Assembly: GCF_023065955.2 (NCBI RefSeq) | Contig: NW_026623089.1 | Span: forward strand, 27,992,767 to 28,056,766 | Direction of reading: 5' to 3' | DNA from: Ursus arctos | Taxonomy: Eukaryota > Chordata > Mammalia > Carnivora > Ursidae | Length of the DNA stretch: 64,000 nucleotides | Shown here: piece by piece, positions 22,406 to 64,000 of the stretch | Layout: every line of letters begins with the position of its first letter | Position numbering within the stretch: position 1 is the first letter of the stretch | Notes under the pieces: generated by a model | The model's database searches: none | Told to the model about the DNA's origin: nothing | Seen by the model: only the letters and a program-made list of their open reading frames with translations | Made by a program: the position numbers and the translations under genes

Positions 22406-24240
22406 CACTCTGACTGATAAACATGTAAGGAAAGGGTGCTGAGCTAAATACAATGGAGAGCCCGACCCAACAGCAGACGTAGGGTGTCGTCCGAATGATG
22501 AACACTTGGTAAAACGAAGGAAAGAAGGAAAGGAAAAGGAATACAGGGTGGGGAAGGATGGAGGGCAAAGAAGCCCGTCTTCTACATCAGCTAAATCAGG
22601 ATGCCCTCATCCTAGAATACCACGCCCTAAACGGGGGCACGTTCGTGAATCATTTAATAAAGCCAATTCAATCTTTAAATTTAAAAAAATATCTCTTACT
22701 AATGGAAATTAGATTTTTTTAAAGTGATGTTTTGGTGTTTTTATCTTTTCAAACAAAAGAGCTAGAAGCGATATTGAAATAATAAAGGTATTGTTTTTAA
22801 GGGGACCATTTTCTCTTGAATATATTGGCTGCCAAATGGATTCCAGAAATTGAAGATTAATACGTGCTCACTGCAGGGTCTAAGTGGGGCTGCTGGGATG
22901 GGAATTAGAAGAGGAATGCTATCCATGCTGGAGGGAACATTCTGGGAGGAAAAGAACTGGCCTCAACAAGGTTCATCCCCCCCCTCATATACTCTCATGT
23001 GCCTTTTCCACAAAGGTATGTAACACTTATCCTGGCTGTGATGTTCCTAATTTCATTTATGCAGTGTTCTTGTTATCTGTCTTCCCCATCAGATTAGAGA
23101 AACCATGAGGATGGGGACTTTGTCTTTTTGTTCACCATGTTATCCTTAACATGGTACTCTGCCTGACGGATAGGAGATGGTCAGTAAACATTAACTGAAT
23201 GAATTGAATACATGAATCAATAAATCATGAAAAAGAAACAGTGGTATGATGTAATGAGATGAAGTTAAAGTAGGTTTAAACGAACAAGGAAAAAGCTCTC
23301 AATAAGGCTACACATCCTAGCTACAGAAGAAGGATTCCTAGTTGGAAAAGGTGGAGATCCGATGCCTTAGTCACGTGGAAGATTCAAACTCACACCCCCT
23401 TACTCTTTCAATAATTTTAACCTTGTTACAAAATTGTTCTCTGTAAACTCTTATGCCTCTTCCATTTCTATAGCAGAATCTCTGCTCAGAACTTTGAACT
23501 GTTGTGTGGAAATTCTATGACATCAGAAAGCAAATGTCGTGACTTCATCGCCAGGAACAAGGACCGCCCATGGTCTTTTCAAACACAATTCATGAACTAG
23601 TAATACGTTTTAAATATTTTTAAAACATGCTCTCCCTCAAAGGGAAGTTGCAGGATTAACTTTCAGGTATGATTTTAAAAGCACAATGTAATTTCTAAAA
23701 ACAGTAATGTTCATTCTTTCATTGGATAAATTTTTATCACATGACCAGCAACGTGGCCCAGCGGAGCAGGGGCCCTGAAGGTAGACTCTCTGTGTTCATA
23801 TCCCCGCCGTTGTCCTGCTGGGCCCTTGTGGGCGAATTACTCAATTACTTTTGCTTCAATTGCCTCATCTGTTAACTGGGATGAGACCAGCTACTTCAGC
23901 TTATTGTAATTTGAATGAGTTCGTGTTTGTAAAGCACTCAGCACAGTACCTGGCATATGGGAAGCACTATATACATGGCTTTAAATAAACAAACTCCTGT
24001 AATGTGCCAGGCAGGTGTTAAGCACCAACAGACCTCCAGGAAAGTAGTGAACTGTTATCTGCTAAACACTTGTTATGTATCAAGCACTAATCTTCAGGCA
24101 GTTTTGTATCAAGTCTTAGGATAACCCTGATCAAGTGTCGTTCTCATTCATTCAGCCAATATTTATTGTCTACTAGGTGCCAGGAATTGTTTTATTTAGG
24201 TCTGGGATTTATATTTTAAAAAATCACTATTTTATTAACG
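22406..24240. other. Intergenic sequence with L2 and MIR remnants
   Basis: No gene seen. L2 3' end at about 23015-23215 (GGATGGGGACTTTGTC ... TAACTGAATGAATTGAAT). Antisense MIR at about 23760-23965 (CAATTGCCTCATCTGTTAAC ... AGCACAGTACCTGGCATAT). A further MIR-like stretch lies at 24000-24200. Confidence 0.55.
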
Positions 24241-24307
24241 AGTGATTTTTTTATAGCTCTCTTGATTTCCAGATTAGCTCTAAACTATAACACACCACAT
24301 TATTCTT

Positions 24308-24505
24308 TTTTTTTTTTAAAGATTTTATTTATTTATTCGACAGAGATAGAGACAGCCAGCGAGAGAGGGAACACAAGCAGGGGGAGTGGAAGAGGAAGAA
24401 GCAGGCTCATAGCAGAGGAGCCTGATGTGGGGCTCGATCCCGTAACGCCGGGATCACGCCCTGAGCTGAAGGCAGACGCTTACCCGCTGTGCCACCCAGG
24501 CGCCC
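24308..24505 (-). mobile_element. SINEC, full length, with target-site duplication
   Basis: Antisense copy flanked by CACACCACATTATTCTT at 24291-24307 and 24506-24522. Confidence 0.97.
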
Positions 24506-24558
24506 CACACCACATTATTCTTTATTAAAAGTAGTCTCTCATACCTTCTGAAGTTTTA

Positions 24559-24769
24559 TTTTTTATTTTTATTTTTTTTTTAAGATTTTATTTATTTATT
24601 CGACAGAGATAGAGACAGCCAGCAAGAGAGGGAACACAAGCAGAGGGAGTGGGAGAGGAAGAAGCAGGCTCATAGTGGAAGAGCCTGATGTGGGGCTCGA
24701 TCCCATAATGCCGGGATCACGCCCTGAGCCAAAGGCAGACGCTTAACCGCTGTGCCACCCAGATGCCCC
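24559..24769 (-). mobile_element. SINEC, full length, with target-site duplication
   Basis: Antisense copy 53 bp beyond the previous one, flanked by CCTTCTGAAGTTTTA at 24544-24558 and 24770-24784. The separate duplications show two independent insertions, not a tandem duplication. Confidence 0.97.
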
Positions 24770-24929
24770 CCTTCTGAAGTTTTAAATGGCAACATCTATA
24801 GTGCTTCGGACAACTATTTTTCTTCCTGTTCTAATTAATTATCATTGTTAGAGACTATCTTAATTTTGCATTCTTGTGAAATCTCTTTCAAATCGGTTAT
24901 TTTTTCAATAAAAACTTGATTTTTTTACA

Positions 24930-25500
24930 TTATAAAATGACACATTTGTTGGAAAGTCTCTCGTTGTTTAGTATTTTTCTATTAAAGCAATGCTGCAATG
25001 CACAGCTGTATACTTCTGTACCTACCTATCTTGTCAAACTTGTATAAGCTTCGTTAGAATAGATTCCTAGAGGAGAACTTGCTTGTCCATTTTAATTTTG
25101 ACCAATACTGCCAAAATGCACTGTAAGAAGACGTGTCATCAGTCAACATTCTCACCAATAGTGCACGAGATACCTTTTCTCCCGCACTCTCAACAACACC
25201 ATTTACCAATATTTTTAATTTTTATCACTCTGATGGACAAAAATGGATGCATTGGTGTGGTTTCAATTTAATAATAAGGATGATTTTTGGTATGTTTATT
25301 TGCTATTTGTATTGGCTCTTTCTTCATTGATTTTTTATACCCTTAATTCATTTTTCTATCAATTCAATGAAGCTCTGAGCATATACAGATGCGATATGCA
25401 TGGTAGACATGCTCCAGATATTTTTTCCAAGTCATCATATTTCTGTTTATGGTGTCTATCATCATACAAAGTCCATTTTTTTTTTATGGCTTCTGAGATT
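24930..25500 (-). mobile_element. Ancient L1 remnant
   Basis: AGCAATGCTGCAATGCACAG, GAATAGATTCCTAGAGGAG and CTCTGATGGACAAAAATGG match antisense old-L1 ORF2 wording. Only chance open frames remain. Confidence 0.55.
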
Positions 25501-28263
25501 GTGTCATGATTGGGAAAGTCTCTGCTACCCTATAAAAATAAAAATTTAAAAATCTCCTTTATTTTCCATATTTTGTTCATAGTTTAAAATGTTTAAACTT
25601 AAGTCCACCTAGTGTTTATTTTTGTTTTCACTTGGTGGAAAAGAGAAAACCAAATTTTTTATCTCAAATGAATTTGACATGATAATCAACACTTTAGATG
25701 TAGTTCCGTGCTTGAAAAGATGCAGCTTCTAAAACTACATATTGAGAGTTCAATATTGTCATGCTCTCCTGAGACCCCTAAAAACACAGAGATCTATAGC
25801 CAAAGCAGGGTCTTTTTGGAGGACAATCTCCCCTTATACTCCAGTCCTTCCCCTACCAGCTAAATAAAAGTGCTACTGTGATACCATTAAGGATTTAAAA
25901 TAGTACTTTATTTTCAGTAATTAACAAAAGTCAGCTATTCTGAAAATCAAATAATTGGTGAGTGTTGCTATTTTAATGTAACGGTTTCCTTCATATAAAT
26001 GTTTAATTACATGTTAGATGTAAATGACTTGTGAACACATTTTATAGAGGCATTTTATAGAGGCACTCCCTTTCTGGCGTCTGTTCCCAAGTTTATAGAA
26101 AATGACTGATCTGTGGATTAGAGAGAGACTAGGGCAGAACCTCGATGAAAGCAGGAAGGATTTGAAAGAGTAGAAGTCTTTGGATAACCTTGTTCCACAC
26201 ATCCCTAGCCACAGAGGGACAGTCCTATATTTTTTTCCTATTTTTGCCCAATCAATAAAGAAGCACTTTGGACACTATGAGATGTGGAAGATAGTATTAA
26301 GAGTAATTAAATTGAAATAGAAATAACTATGATGAAAAAGTTCTAGGGATCTGTTGCTCGACAATGTGCATATAGTTAACACTACTATATATACACTTGA
26401 AGATGGTTAAGATGATAAATTTTATATTATGTGGTTTTTTTTTTACCACAATGCAATAAAAAGTTAATTCTGCATTGTGGTTTTTTCTTTTAATCCAGCA
26501 ACACATATTTGAGTACCTATTATGTACCAAATATATTCTCATAGAGGGTACTGGGAAGTATAGTTGATGGTTTCAGTTCTCAAGGAACTAACAAGCAATC
26601 CAGTTGGAGGAAAAAGTTAAGTACCCGTGAAAATGTACCATTTCAGGTAATATAATGATACCACGTGTGGAGAAAAGACACAGTCTTATTTTTAGAAAAG
26701 GCAGGAATCTCTTTGGACTACAGTGATAGAAATATTCGTTGGCTCCTTAAATGGCTTTCAAAGCACTTTAATAAATAGTTTCTAAATTGACCCTTTTACT
26801 AGATCTAGGAGGCATTATCTCTGTTTAACAGATGAGGAAACAGAGGCTCAGAGGTTGTAATTTTTCCAAGTTCACACAGAGAGCTGGGAACTAGATTCCA
26901 TCTTCCAGCTCTTACTCCTGGTAGAATTTATTTGAATTGGCACTGAAGATTTGCTGTCAAAAAGTTTTTGAGGGCTAGAGCAGAACCCAAATGTGCTAGG
27001 GATACTGTGGTTATGTATTTGCTAAAGTTAAGATTATTCTCTCCTCTCTGTCATCCTGCCAAGGAGCATCAAGTGACTTTTAGTGCAAAATAACAGATTA
27101 TTTTTTTCTTGCTACTTACTGGACAGAGAAACTCAAATCATAGGGCAATAAAATGAGGACTAGCATACAAGCCTTCAGCTTCACTGCTATATACACACAG
27201 TCCTTTAGCCAACTAGAGTCTCACGAAAGACGTTCCTCACCATCATGTCTAACAGCATTCTTTAAGGTCATAATACAAGTGTTATAGTTGAAATAGGTCT
27301 GATCTGACCCAGATCTGATAGAGAGGAAAACGAACACAGCAGAATGAAGCTCATGAATCAGGATTTAAAACCAGTTATCAGGGCTAAGACCATATGAGTT
27401 ACACACATTTTTAAAACCACATCCTGCTAGTTCAGTAGATTGACTTCTACCCAGAAAATGCAGGAGAATTAGGTCTGTTCATACAATAACCCTATCTGAT
27501 TGCCTGAGGTCAAGCTTCTGTTTATCTTTGCTAGACAGAACCCATATCCTGAGCATGTTCTGTGTTTTTCACCATTTACTTCAAGGCAATACAGGCTCTG
27601 ACGTTCTTTCTACCTAATCACCTAAACAATAAGAAAAAGACTCTAATAGTTTTTTTTCCCTAAAGCATTGGGTAAAAGTAAACACACAGACACTGTGTTC
27701 AAGAGTGTCTTTTATTTTCCTTCTTATGAGCGCTGGGCATTTTGCAAAAGAAGGGCAGTGCTGCCCTCTAGTGCTGGATGTTGAAATTTAGCAATACTCT
27801 TCTATATCCTAGGGAGCTACGAGGACTAGGTTAGGATAATATGACACGTTGCGGTAAACTATCCCTTTAGGAGTTGTTTAAAAGAAATTTGTTCTTGGCA
27901 AACCCACTGAATTTATTCCCTTCATTACCTCTTCATCTACTTTCATCTGGCATCAAAGCATAGGATGTTAGGACATGACCCGACAAAAAAAAAAAAGATA
28001 TCCCATCTTGAGGTGGGAGAGGGGGAGGAAAGCTTAAGACCTTGCTCTAGACGTAAGAGGCTGTATTTAGGCTGATGCATTTAGGGAGAAACAGGGTAAG
28101 GAGAGGAACTTGTCTTATGACTTAAGCTCTGCAGACTTCCCACTCTTCTGTTATTTGAAGTGTTTTCATTTGCTTTTTGCTAGACCTATCCATTTCCTTT
28201 GTGTTTTTTGACAGGAGATGACCGTCACCTTGAAATGTTGAGAGAGTAGTGGACTAACATTTC
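25501..28263. other. AT-rich intergenic sequence with L1 and MIR remnants
   Basis: No gene seen. 26270-26470 resembles an L1 3' end (CAATGTGCATATAGTTAAC ... ACCACAATGCAATAAAAAG). 26750-26915 is a sense MIR (ACAGATGAGGAAACAGAGGC). 26915-28260 appears unique. Confidence 0.55.
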
Positions 28264-28467
28264 TTTTTTTTTTTTTTAAGATTTTATTTATTTATTTATT
28301 TGACAGAGAGAGACAGCGAGAGAGGGAACACAAGCAAGGGGAGTGTGAGAGGGAGAAGCAGGCTTCCTGCCGAGCAGGGAGCTCAATGCGGGGCTCAATC
28401 CCAGAACCCTGAGATCGTGACCTGAGCCAAAGGCAGATGCTTAACAGCTGAGCCACCCAGGTGCCCC
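28264..28467 (-). mobile_element. SINEC, older subfamily
   Basis: Antisense copy from the T-run and AAGATTTTATTTATTTATT to GAGCCACCCAGGTGCCCC. No clear flanking duplication. Confidence 0.92.
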
Positions 28468-28696
28468 TGGAATAGCGTTTTCTAAAACACTTTCTATTCT
28501 TCAGAAAGAGATAATATAGAAACACGAGGAGTTATTAACATTGTTATACTTTAATTAAATATTAATTATGTTGTCTTGTTACCTTTAAATTGCTTTGAGA
28601 TTTTACAGATCTCTACAAAGATTTTTTGGAGGACTCTAAATATTCAAGAACTTGTGTTCTTGCTTTCTTTTCCATCTTTAAAAAATTTCAGAGTAT

Positions 28697-28881
28697 AGGG
28701 GCACCTGGGTGGCTCAATTGGTTAAGTGTCCTCCTTCGGCTCAGATCCTGATCCCAGGGTCCTGGGATTGAGCTCCGCATCGGGCTCCCTGCTCCACGGG
28801 GAGTCTGCTTCTCCCTCTGCCTGCTCCTCCTCATGCTTGTGCTCTCTCTCTCTGTCAAATGAATAAATAAAATCTTAAAAG
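28697..28881 (+). mobile_element. SINEC with target-site duplication
   Basis: GGGGCACCTGGGTGGCTC head, AATAAATAAAATC tail, flanked by AAATTTCAGAGTAT at 28683-28696 and 28882-28895. Confidence 0.96.
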
Positions 28882-29284
28882 AAATTTCAGAGTATGTGCC
28901 TGCAAGAGGCCAGGGCAGAGAGATTTCAGAGTTAGCCTAACTATTACCCTATAGCTACCCAGGGATCAAAGTGTAATCTCTATAGTAATAATAATCATAA
29001 TCATTGTCATCATCATAGTAAAATAATAGCAATAATTTCTACAACTGTGTTAAAGATGGTGTGTCAACTCTAAGCAAAAATCTTTTTGTCCCAATTTACA
29101 CTCATCCATGTTAAGTAGCTTATTCCAAGTTCCAAGACTAGTAAGAGGCAAAACTAGAATTTGATTGTAGGTGCAAAGCCTATGCATTGTTTTACTAGGC
29201 AGCTCCTCATTCAATGAACAAACTAAACAAATCTCAAAGGCAAGTGCTGGTAAACAACATCTGTGATGATGATGGTGATGGTGA

Positions 29285-29700
29285 CCGAGAACATATTGAC
29301 TACTTACTAAGTGTCCTGTACAATTCAAAGTGTCTTCCGTTAAATTATTTAATCCTGGGGTGCTGGGCGTGAGTGTCCGACTCTTGATTTTGGCTTGGGT
29401 TGTGATCTCAGAGTTGTGAGATCGAGCCCCGCATCGGGCTCCGTGCTCAGCGGGGGAGTCTGCTTCTCTCCCTCTCTCTCTGCCACTCTCCCCCAGTCAC
29501 GTGCATGCACGCTCTCTCTCTCAAGAAAATAAATAAATCTTTTTTAAAAAAAATACATCATTCTATCCTCACAGCAACCCATGAGGTAGAACTGTTATTA
29601 TGCCCACGTTACAGATGAGATGAGGAAACTGAGGCATACAGAGGAAACTAGTTCTGGAGGCCATGCCTTTAACCACAAGCTATACTGCTTCTTAAGTACA
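29285..29700 (+). mobile_element. MIR element split by a SINEC
   Basis: Left piece (29285-29355): ATTGACTACTTACTAAGTGTCC. Right piece (29553-29700): CCTCACAGCAACCCATGAGG and ACAGATGAGATGAGGAAACTGAGGC. They join into a normal MIR when 29356-29552 is removed. Confidence 0.75.
29356..29552 (+). mobile_element. SINEC, diverged copy, inside a MIR
   Basis: GGGGTGCTGGGCGTGAGTG head with a short deletion, CT-rich body and AAAATAAATAAATC tail. Confidence 0.88.
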
Positions 29701-29723
29701 AAAACTATACAGCACAACAATTT

Positions 29724-29994
29724 TCTTTCTTTTAAGATTTTATTTTTAATAATTTTATTTTATTTTTTAAAGTAGGCTCCATGCGTGGAGCCCAGCATGG
29801 GGCTTGAGATCAAGACCCTAGGATCAAGACCTGAGCTGAGATCAAGAGTCAGATGCTTAACCGCCCAAGCCGCCCAAGTGCCCCTTTAAAGATTTTATTT
29901 TTAAGCCATCTCTGCACCTAATGTGGGGGCTTGAATTTAAAACCCCGAGATCAAGAGTCACATGTTTCATGGACCGAGCCAGTCTGGTGTGCCC
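29724..29994 (-). mobile_element. Two older SINEC units, one inserted in the other
   Basis: 29731-29885 and 29886-29994 are two antisense copies. A single duplication, GCACAACAATTT, brackets the pair at 29712-29723 and 29995-30006. This suggests that one copy landed in the tail of the other. Confidence 0.8.
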
Positions 29995-30006
29995 GCACAA
30001 CAATTT

Positions 30007-32029
30007 CTAAATGGTGCCCTGGAGCTTAATTATGTTCAGCAAGTAGATAAAACCATCAACAGTTGTCATTCTATTGACATCTCCATCATACAAAGGTCTC
30101 AGCACCTTTAAAAAACGTTCTGCCCATGTGGGTGCCCGGTTCAGGAGCTAATGTTAGATCCTGTCTATTTCAGGCTTCATTGCACGTACCCTTCTATGAG
30201 TTAGGAAGAAACGATAGCTCACTTGGTCCCATCCATGTGTGCAGGTGGGGAGAAGAGTCATACATACAGGAGGAAGGAGAGAAGCGAGGGAAGAGAAGCA
30301 AAAGTAGATGACAATTCCACTAAGGCGTGCCCAGGAAACAACGCAGTTAATTTGAAGGGCGAGGTTGATCAAAGATCACGTTCCTCAGCCAGGGTGAACT
30401 CAATACAGCAGGAGAACAGCACTGCCTTAGGGGCTCTAGGCTTAGCTGATTGCCCACTATTTAGCCACAGGGTGATTCTTGAACAGATCTCCTCTTGCAG
30501 GTTTAGTTTCTAAAGAAACACTTGCTCAGCACACAAGTCAGCTTTTGAACAATATCCTACACTTAGTGACAGCATACACCTCAATGTAACTATTCCAAAG
30601 CACTTTGCACTTGAGTGCAAAGTGTGAAAAACTCCTCCCTCTCCCAACGTGTTCCTAAGTTTAGACCTTCTGGGTATCAGGGGCAAAACTGAATACAATA
30701 AGCAGGTTTGGATTTGCTTAGAGGTCCATGCAGTGTCTATAGCTGACCTGGCCCGGCCTGCCTCTTATGCTATGGGGCAGCACTGCTCAGCCCTGAAGGT
30801 TTCCGATTTCCAGGAGAGTATATTCTGAAGGAATTCATTCCAGATGAAGCTGTTGCTGTGTGGGTTCCCGGTTCCTCCCTCCCAATTCTTTTGAAGAAAA
30901 AAGGGAAAGAAAAAAAGCCAGAAGGGAGATGGTAGGGAGGATGCTATGACAGACATTCATAGCAAATGAGGCGAGGAGAATACTGGTCCTTCTTTCCTTT
31001 GACCCTATTGCCCTCTCCCTGGACACTCACTTTACCTGTCTGCCTACTTGTCTGGGCAATGTTCGCCTCTTAAGAGTCTTTTGCTTGTTCTATCCATTCA
31101 GCAGGGAGGCAGCATTGCTCAATTCCAAGTCAAAGTGTTAAAATTAGCAATGGCCTGGAAAGCATCTTGTTTATTTCAAGACTGGCATTTTGTGTAGAGG
31201 GGTAGCCTGCAGGGCTCAAGATAGAGGGAACTGAATGTAATCTCCAAGAACCTAATATTACCAAGGAAAAAGTTTGAGCCTTGGATCTCACATAATATGT
31301 AGTTTCCCTCCCCGCTGCACCCAGTTAACTGCCCCTTTCTAAAATTTTGAACAGATATTATGAAGACATGAAGAAAAACTGCATATGTCACTTTCTTTGC
31401 CCCTATCAGCTTGACTTCATTATGGAGCTGCTTAGATTATCAATAAATATTTATTTGGACTTAGTTAAGTTCATCATGTTTAGGTAACCATGGGTTGTTT
31501 TTCCCCCAGAGAATGACGTAAGAAATGACCATGATATTGTTGGCCAACGCTGTGAAGATCATTCTTCTCAAACCCTGGGAAGGCTGGGCTGTAGAACACC
31601 CCTCTCAGCAGTTGCCCTTTGCCTCTGCTTTTGGAACCACTAAAAGTTCGTTGTCGTTTCACCTTCAGTGTTGAACTTGCAATCTTAGAGGAAAGCACTG
31701 TTAATGAAACACCCTGGGCAGTTAGCTTTAAAAGCAGAGGCAAAGCTTCTGAAAAAAAGCAGGAGATGCAAAGGTTGGCAGGTGTTGCACAAAGTTTCTT
31801 CGGCTTCCATTCATTACTATGAATGGAAAATTCATTTTGAGATTTGTTGTATTATCAATGAACAGAGGCTGAGGTATTGTTTTCTCCTGAAACACCAAGA
31901 GAATGGATTCGTCCTTCCACCATTTATTGAATACTTACTAAGGGCAAAAACTAGGGGATACTTACACAGGGTAAGATCTCTAGCCAAAAGCAGCTTACCA
32001 TTTACAAGGGGTGTGGCAGATGTGCCATG
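30007..32029. other. Unique intergenic sequence, no gene seen
   Basis: No recognised repeat and no supported coding sequence. Short open frames of 60-110 codons only, without conserved protein wording. Confidence 0.5.
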
Positions 32030-32255
32030 ACAACAACAGCTAACCTTTAGGGGGTGCTTACTACAGGCAACTAAACACTTTATATGTATTAACTCCTATA
32101 ATCCCCACAACAGCCCTAAGGACAATACTATGATCTTCACCCTACAGAGCAGGAACAGAGAGGTTAAGTCACTTGCCTAAACCTGCCTAAGTCAGTAAAT
32201 GACAGAGCCAGAATCTAAACCTAGGTGGTTTGGCTCCAGACCTAGGTTCTTAACT
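32030..32255 (+). mobile_element. MIR element
   Basis: AACAGCTAACCTTTAGG, TATTAACTCCTATAATCCCC, GAGAGGTTAAGTCACTTGCC and AAATGACAGAGCCAGAATC are in the sense MIR order. Confidence 0.75.
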
Positions 32256-32319
32256 GGGGCATTTTCTGAAATGGTAATATTGCCAACAAGGTATAGAAGT
32301 ACAGGAAAAGAGGCGGATT

Positions 32320-32545
32320 TTGACCAGTGGTGGGAGTTAAGGAAAGTCTTTATGAAGGAGGCATTTATTTACTCTGGGTCTTGAAGGTCATCAGGTGGAG
32401 AGGGACTCTGGGGAGGAAGGAACAGCCAGACTAAAAGAAGTAGGCAGTTTGGGTACCAGCCAGCTGATGACAGCAAGATCTGGTTGAGTGCGTACGTGGG
32501 CGCAAAGCTGGAGAGGGACGCTGTGCCCAGATCCTGAAGAGCCTG
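32320..32545 (+). repeat. Old interspersed repeat, family not assigned
   Basis: GGAAAGTCTTTATGAAGGAGGC and AGACTAAAAGAAGTAGGCAG resemble wording found in many mammalian genomes and, loosely, at 51690-52260. It ends where the CpG-rich promoter begins. Confidence 0.4.
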
Positions 32546-33020
32546 AGGACCAGGCCCCTCTTTGTAAGAAAGGGGAGCAAAAAATGTCAAACTCTAAGAG
32601 CGGCATAAAGGAATTCCAGGTCACTCCCCCACTCTTAGTAGGATGTCCCCTGCCTGAAATTCAGGCAGGCAGCCCACCCGTATTTCCTTCAGGGGGAACA
32701 GACGGCCGGCTTGGTCAAGGTCGCCCGCGCGGGCTCCGGAGCTGCACGTTCAGGCCAAGGACTATTCGTCCCCAGCGCTGGGGCCGAGGATTTGGCCGCC
32801 AGCCCGGGTCAGGAAGGCGCGCGCTGCCGGCCCGGCACCGAGAACTTCTGCTCTCGGGTGCCGGAAGACCGGTTCTCCGCAATTCCCGCCGGCCACCTCT
32901 CTCCTCGCTGGGCCCTCGAAGGTCAGGGAGGCCACCTCCGGCGCCCCCGGGCCGCTCGGCTCCTCCCCTCAGCGCCGGAGGCCCAAGGAAGAACGCCCTC
33001 AGCCATAGGAGTCCGCTCTG

Positions 33021-33207
33021 CCAATCAACCCCAGTCCGGGTCCCCTCTCCGCCGGCGTACAGAGCATTGGTTGCATCATGACTGGCCTCCGATAAGATGC
33101 TCTGCTGGGATTGGCTAATAGCATCCCCTCCCTCCTGTCCTTTCTGCGTCAGAAGCTCGCGATTGGTTAACCGCGTTGCCAAGTTCCGGACGCTGCTGGA
33201 CCATTGG
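33021..33207. promoter_or_regulatory. Array of five CCAAT (NF-Y type) boxes
   Basis: CCAAT in the forward orientation at 33021-33025, and the reverse form ATTGG at 33066-33070, 33110-33114, 33162-33166 and 33203-33207. Spacings between successive boxes are 45, 44, 52 and 41 bp. NF-Y binds this pentamer; binding here is inferred from the motif only. Confidence 0.75.
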
Positions 33208-33215
33208 AGGCTGCG

Positions 33216-33226
33216 GGCCCGCCCCT
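33216..33226. promoter_or_regulatory. GC box (Sp1/KLF type)
   Basis: GGCCCGCCCCT lies just downstream of the last CCAAT box and about 110 bp upstream of the ATG, a common place for an Sp1-family site in TATA-less promoters. Assigned on the motif alone. Confidence 0.5.
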
Positions 33227-33302
33227 GCCGGCTAGGTGAAGGTGAGAGTCTCCTCCAGTCACCGTGGCTAGACCCGACCCAGTGGCTCCAGACGCAGAGT
33301 GA

Positions 33303-63923
<30,621 letters not shown>

Positions 63924-64000
63924 AGAAACACCACCCGACCAGCACCACCAAAGCGGCCCTCTGTCCCGCGTGTCCCCTGCCTGCGCCAACACCTCGCTGT
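63924..64000 (+). other. GOT1: GOT1 3' UTR, start only
   Basis: Sequence following the TGA. The window ends after 77 bases with no polyadenylation signal, so the 3' UTR and poly(A) site lie outside. Confidence 0.85.

Noticed and set aside
29050..29328. Open frame with a run of seven histidines (minus strand)
   Set aside because: The histidines come from a short GATGATGATGGTGATGGTG-type repeat next to a MIR; there is no other protein-like feature.

Overview
The window is nuclear DNA from a placental mammal, almost certainly a caniform carnivore. It carries about 30 copies or fragments of the carnivore tRNA-derived SINE (SINEC), which starts GGGGCGCCTGGGTGGC and ends in a CT-rich body plus an AATAAATAAA-type tail. 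It also carries L1 3' ends of a carnivore type. The recent SINEC type (body reading CTTCCTCTCCCACTCCCCCTGC) resembles copies I recall from bears and pinnipeds more than those of dog, cat or weasel. That placement is from memory and not certain. Nothing prokaryotic, viral or CRISPR-like was seen.

Only one protein-coding gene is supported: GOT1, cytosolic aspartate aminotransferase, on the + strand. All nine coding exons are present, from the ATG at 33333 to the TGA ending at 63923. All eight introns have GT...AG ends, and the joined reading frame is 413 codons plus stop, the length I recall for human GOT1. The lysine that binds pyridoxal phosphate (K259) and the usual active-site residues are intact. 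The enzyme interconverts aspartate plus 2-oxoglutarate with oxaloacetate plus glutamate and is the cytosolic half of the malate-aspartate shuttle. The 3' UTR runs off the right edge.

Layout. 1-32690: upstream intergenic DNA with no convincing gene, only SINEC, L1, MIR, L2, MER5-like and older LINE remnants separated by unique sequence. 32690-33540: CpG-rich, TATA-less promoter with five CCAAT boxes and a GC box, leading into exon 1. 33451-41435: intron 1. 41618-49967: intron 2, SINE-dense, with a long TTTC microsatellite and a Tigger/MER2-like DNA transposon broken by a SINE. 49968-54228: exons 3 to 8, closely spaced. 54229-63783: intron 8, largely filled by a 6.43-kb full-length but inactive L1 in antisense, bounded by matching target-site duplications. 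63784-63923: last coding exon.

The most notable structures are transposon archaeology. Three L1 3' ends landed inside two old MIR elements, and two of them are truncated at exactly the same L1 base. A microsatellite of about 250 bp grew from a SINE tail. Several SINEs are nested. The promoter has a dense CCAAT array. I see no evidence for an undescribed protein-coding system.
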